Origin: an uncultured Clostridia bacterium
GTDB lineage: Bacteria > Bacillota > Clostridia > Oscillospirales > Acutalibacteraceae
Direction: 5' to 3'
Assembly: GCA_937915775.1 (NCBI GenBank)
Contig: CALGGQ010000136.1
Span: 1-7,246, forward strand
Length of the DNA stretch: 7,246 nucleotides
This document shows, piece after piece, positions 6,073 through 7,246 of this stretch; positions within the stretch are counted from its first letter, which is position 1; each line of letters starts with the position of its first letter. The notes below the pieces were generated by a model, which did not search any database, was not told the origin of the DNA, and was given only the letters and a program-made list of their open reading frames with translations. The position numbers and the translations under genes were made by a program.

Positions 6073-7246
6073 GTGAAACAACTGAGTATAAAAGTGAATA
6101 CGGCTTCTCCGTTGTTGTACCTGCTGATTTCGCTGTGCGCGCTCAATTTTCTCAACGGCTATTTCTATCTTACCTTTATTACCTTTTTTGCAGTTATCAT
6201 TATTCGCAAAGGTCGTATCGTATGTTCCGGCAATTTCTTCTTGTTGCTGCTGTTCAGCGTCTTGATGATATTGTTTGGTTTCGATTATCTTTTCAAAATT
6301 AACGGCATTAACGGGTTGCTGAAATGCTTCTTGTATCCGATGAGCTTTTTTATCGGCGAAAATATTGCGAGCGATGAAAACGGCGAAAGTTCAGAGAAAC
6401 GAGTACAGAATAATGCACTGTTGGTTGTGTTCTCACTTGCTTTGCATGGTGTTCTGAATATGCTGAATAATTTTGTGACAGGCGGTAATCAGCGAAACAG
6501 TATTGATATCTGGACTCACAGCATATCTGCCGCAACCAGGCAGGCTTGCTTGTTTGTATTATTGTGCGGCATATTTTTCTGGTGCTTTTTTCTGCAGAAA
6601 AACCGTTTGATAAAATGGATATGCGTTCTTATGACGTTAGCAATGCTGTATTATAATGCGGTCATTATTGCAAGCCGTACGTTGATTATTCTCCATGTAA
6701 TCGGCATTTTGCTGCCGCTGTTATTGTGTGTGATTGAGTTATCGAAAAATAAAGATAACAGCCAGTACATTATCGGTCTGCGTGTTCTTATTGTTGCATT
6801 GTTACTGCTGTTAGCTTACTTTGTGTTGTATTATACCAATCTGTTTGGCTTTAAAACGATAATTGATACCAGCAATCTCGCTGCCCGCATTCAGCAGGGT
6901 TTCTTCCGCGATGAACGCAATGTTTCCCGCTCGATGTATTTAAATCTCATGTGGGAATATCCATTCGGAGGCAATTATCTTTTTACACTGACAAATCGCT
7001 ACGGTCACGATATTGTTTTGTCAGCACTGAATACCGGCGGTATCCCGTCTGCTTCGGTTTTGCTGGCATTTCTGGTTTCCTTTGTCTATCAAATCATTAA
7101 ATTATACCGTATGCGGGTTTATTCCTTTGAATTCAGGTTGCTTTTTTTGATGATATATGCGGTTGCTTTTATCCAATTCGCACTTGAGCCGATTCTGGAC
7201 GGTGAGCATTGGTTTTTCGGATGTGTTTTAATGATTTCCGGTATGG
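6073..7246 (+). CDS. O-antigen polymerase/ligase-like (Wzy-type) membrane protein, 3' partial
   Basis: The frame stays open from the GTG at 6073 to the right edge, giving 391 residues with the C-terminus missing. I see about eleven hydrophobic segments, roughly at 14-30, 31-45, 54-70, 79-98, 114-134, 156-174, 179-200, 203-222, 236-257, 315-342 and 354-372, with another beginning near 380. SRTLIIL (201-207) resembles the SRT motif found in a membrane helix of Wzy_C-type proteins. A long hydrophilic loop at about 258-312 is arginine-rich (R272, R279, R282, R286) and continues through WEYPFGGN (294-301) to GHD (311-313) just before the next helix. This fits the large extracytoplasmic loop of O-antigen ligases and polymerases. 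The operon context, after an initiating transferase and four glycosyltransferases, favours a polymerase joining lipid-linked repeat units outside the membrane. A ligase of the same superfamily is the main alternative. Base composition looks more AT-rich than in genes 1 to 4, as is common for wzy genes. Confidence 0.85.
   Translation, partial: MKQLSIKVNTASPLLYLLISLCALNFLNGYFYLTFITFFAVIIIRKGRIVCSGNFFLLLLFSVLMILFGFDYLFKINGINGLLKCFLYPMSFFIGENIASDENGESSEKRVQNNALLVVFSLALHGVLNMLNNFVTGGNQRNSIDIWTHSISAATRQACLFVLLCGIFFWCFFLQKNRLIKWICVLMTLAMLYYNAVIIASRTLIILHVIGILLPLLLCVIELSKNKDNSQYIIGLRVLIVALLLLLAYFVLYYTNLFGFKTIIDTSNLAARIQQGFFRDERNVSRSMYLNLMWEYPFGGNYLFTLTNRYGHDIVLSALNTGGIPSASVLLAFLVSFVYQIIKLYRMRVYSFEFRLLFLMIYAVAFIQFALEPILDGEHWFFGCVLMISGM

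Overview
This window is an internal piece of a surface-polysaccharide (capsule or exopolysaccharide) biosynthesis operon. Six genes lie head to tail on the + strand with almost no space between them. The first gene is cut by the left edge and the last by the right edge. Protein style, strong Shine-Dalgarno sequences, use of TTG and GTG starts, and mid-range G+C suggest a low-to-mid-GC Firmicute, most likely a gut-type Clostridia (Oscillospiraceae/Ruminococcus-like). This placement is inferred from sequence style and is not proven.

Layout: (1) bases 2-1354, a membrane polyprenyl-phosphate sugar-1-phosphate transferase that starts the glycan on a lipid carrier; (2) 1359-2570, a WbuB-like GT4 glycosyltransferase; (3) 2581-3723, a GT4 glycosyltransferase with a conserved Cys/Trp-rich central motif; (4) 3720-4826, a second GT4 enzyme with a canonical C-terminal nucleotide-sugar site, overlapping gene 3 by four bases; (5) 4869-6059, a divergent GT4-like glycosyltransferase with a TTG start; (6) 6073 to the right edge, a polytopic O-antigen polymerase/ligase-like (Wzy-type) membrane protein with a GTG start.

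The genes fit a Wzx/Wzy-dependent pathway. Gene 1 loads the first sugar phosphate onto undecaprenyl phosphate, genes 2 to 5 add further sugars at the cytoplasmic face, and after flipping the gene 6 protein would polymerise the repeat units. No flippase, chain-length regulator/tyrosine kinase pair or nucleotide-sugar synthesis gene is visible, so these would lie outside the window or elsewhere. The set allows a repeat unit of about five sugars if each transferase adds one; their identity cannot be read from the sequence.

No promoter, terminator, RNA gene, CRISPR array or mobile element was found, and the longest gap between genes is 42 bases. I did not find a convincing new biological system. 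The points worth a second look are modest: a cysteine cluster in gene 3, nucleotide-sugar-site variants across the four transferases, matched initiation signals on the non-ATG genes, and a few small repeats.
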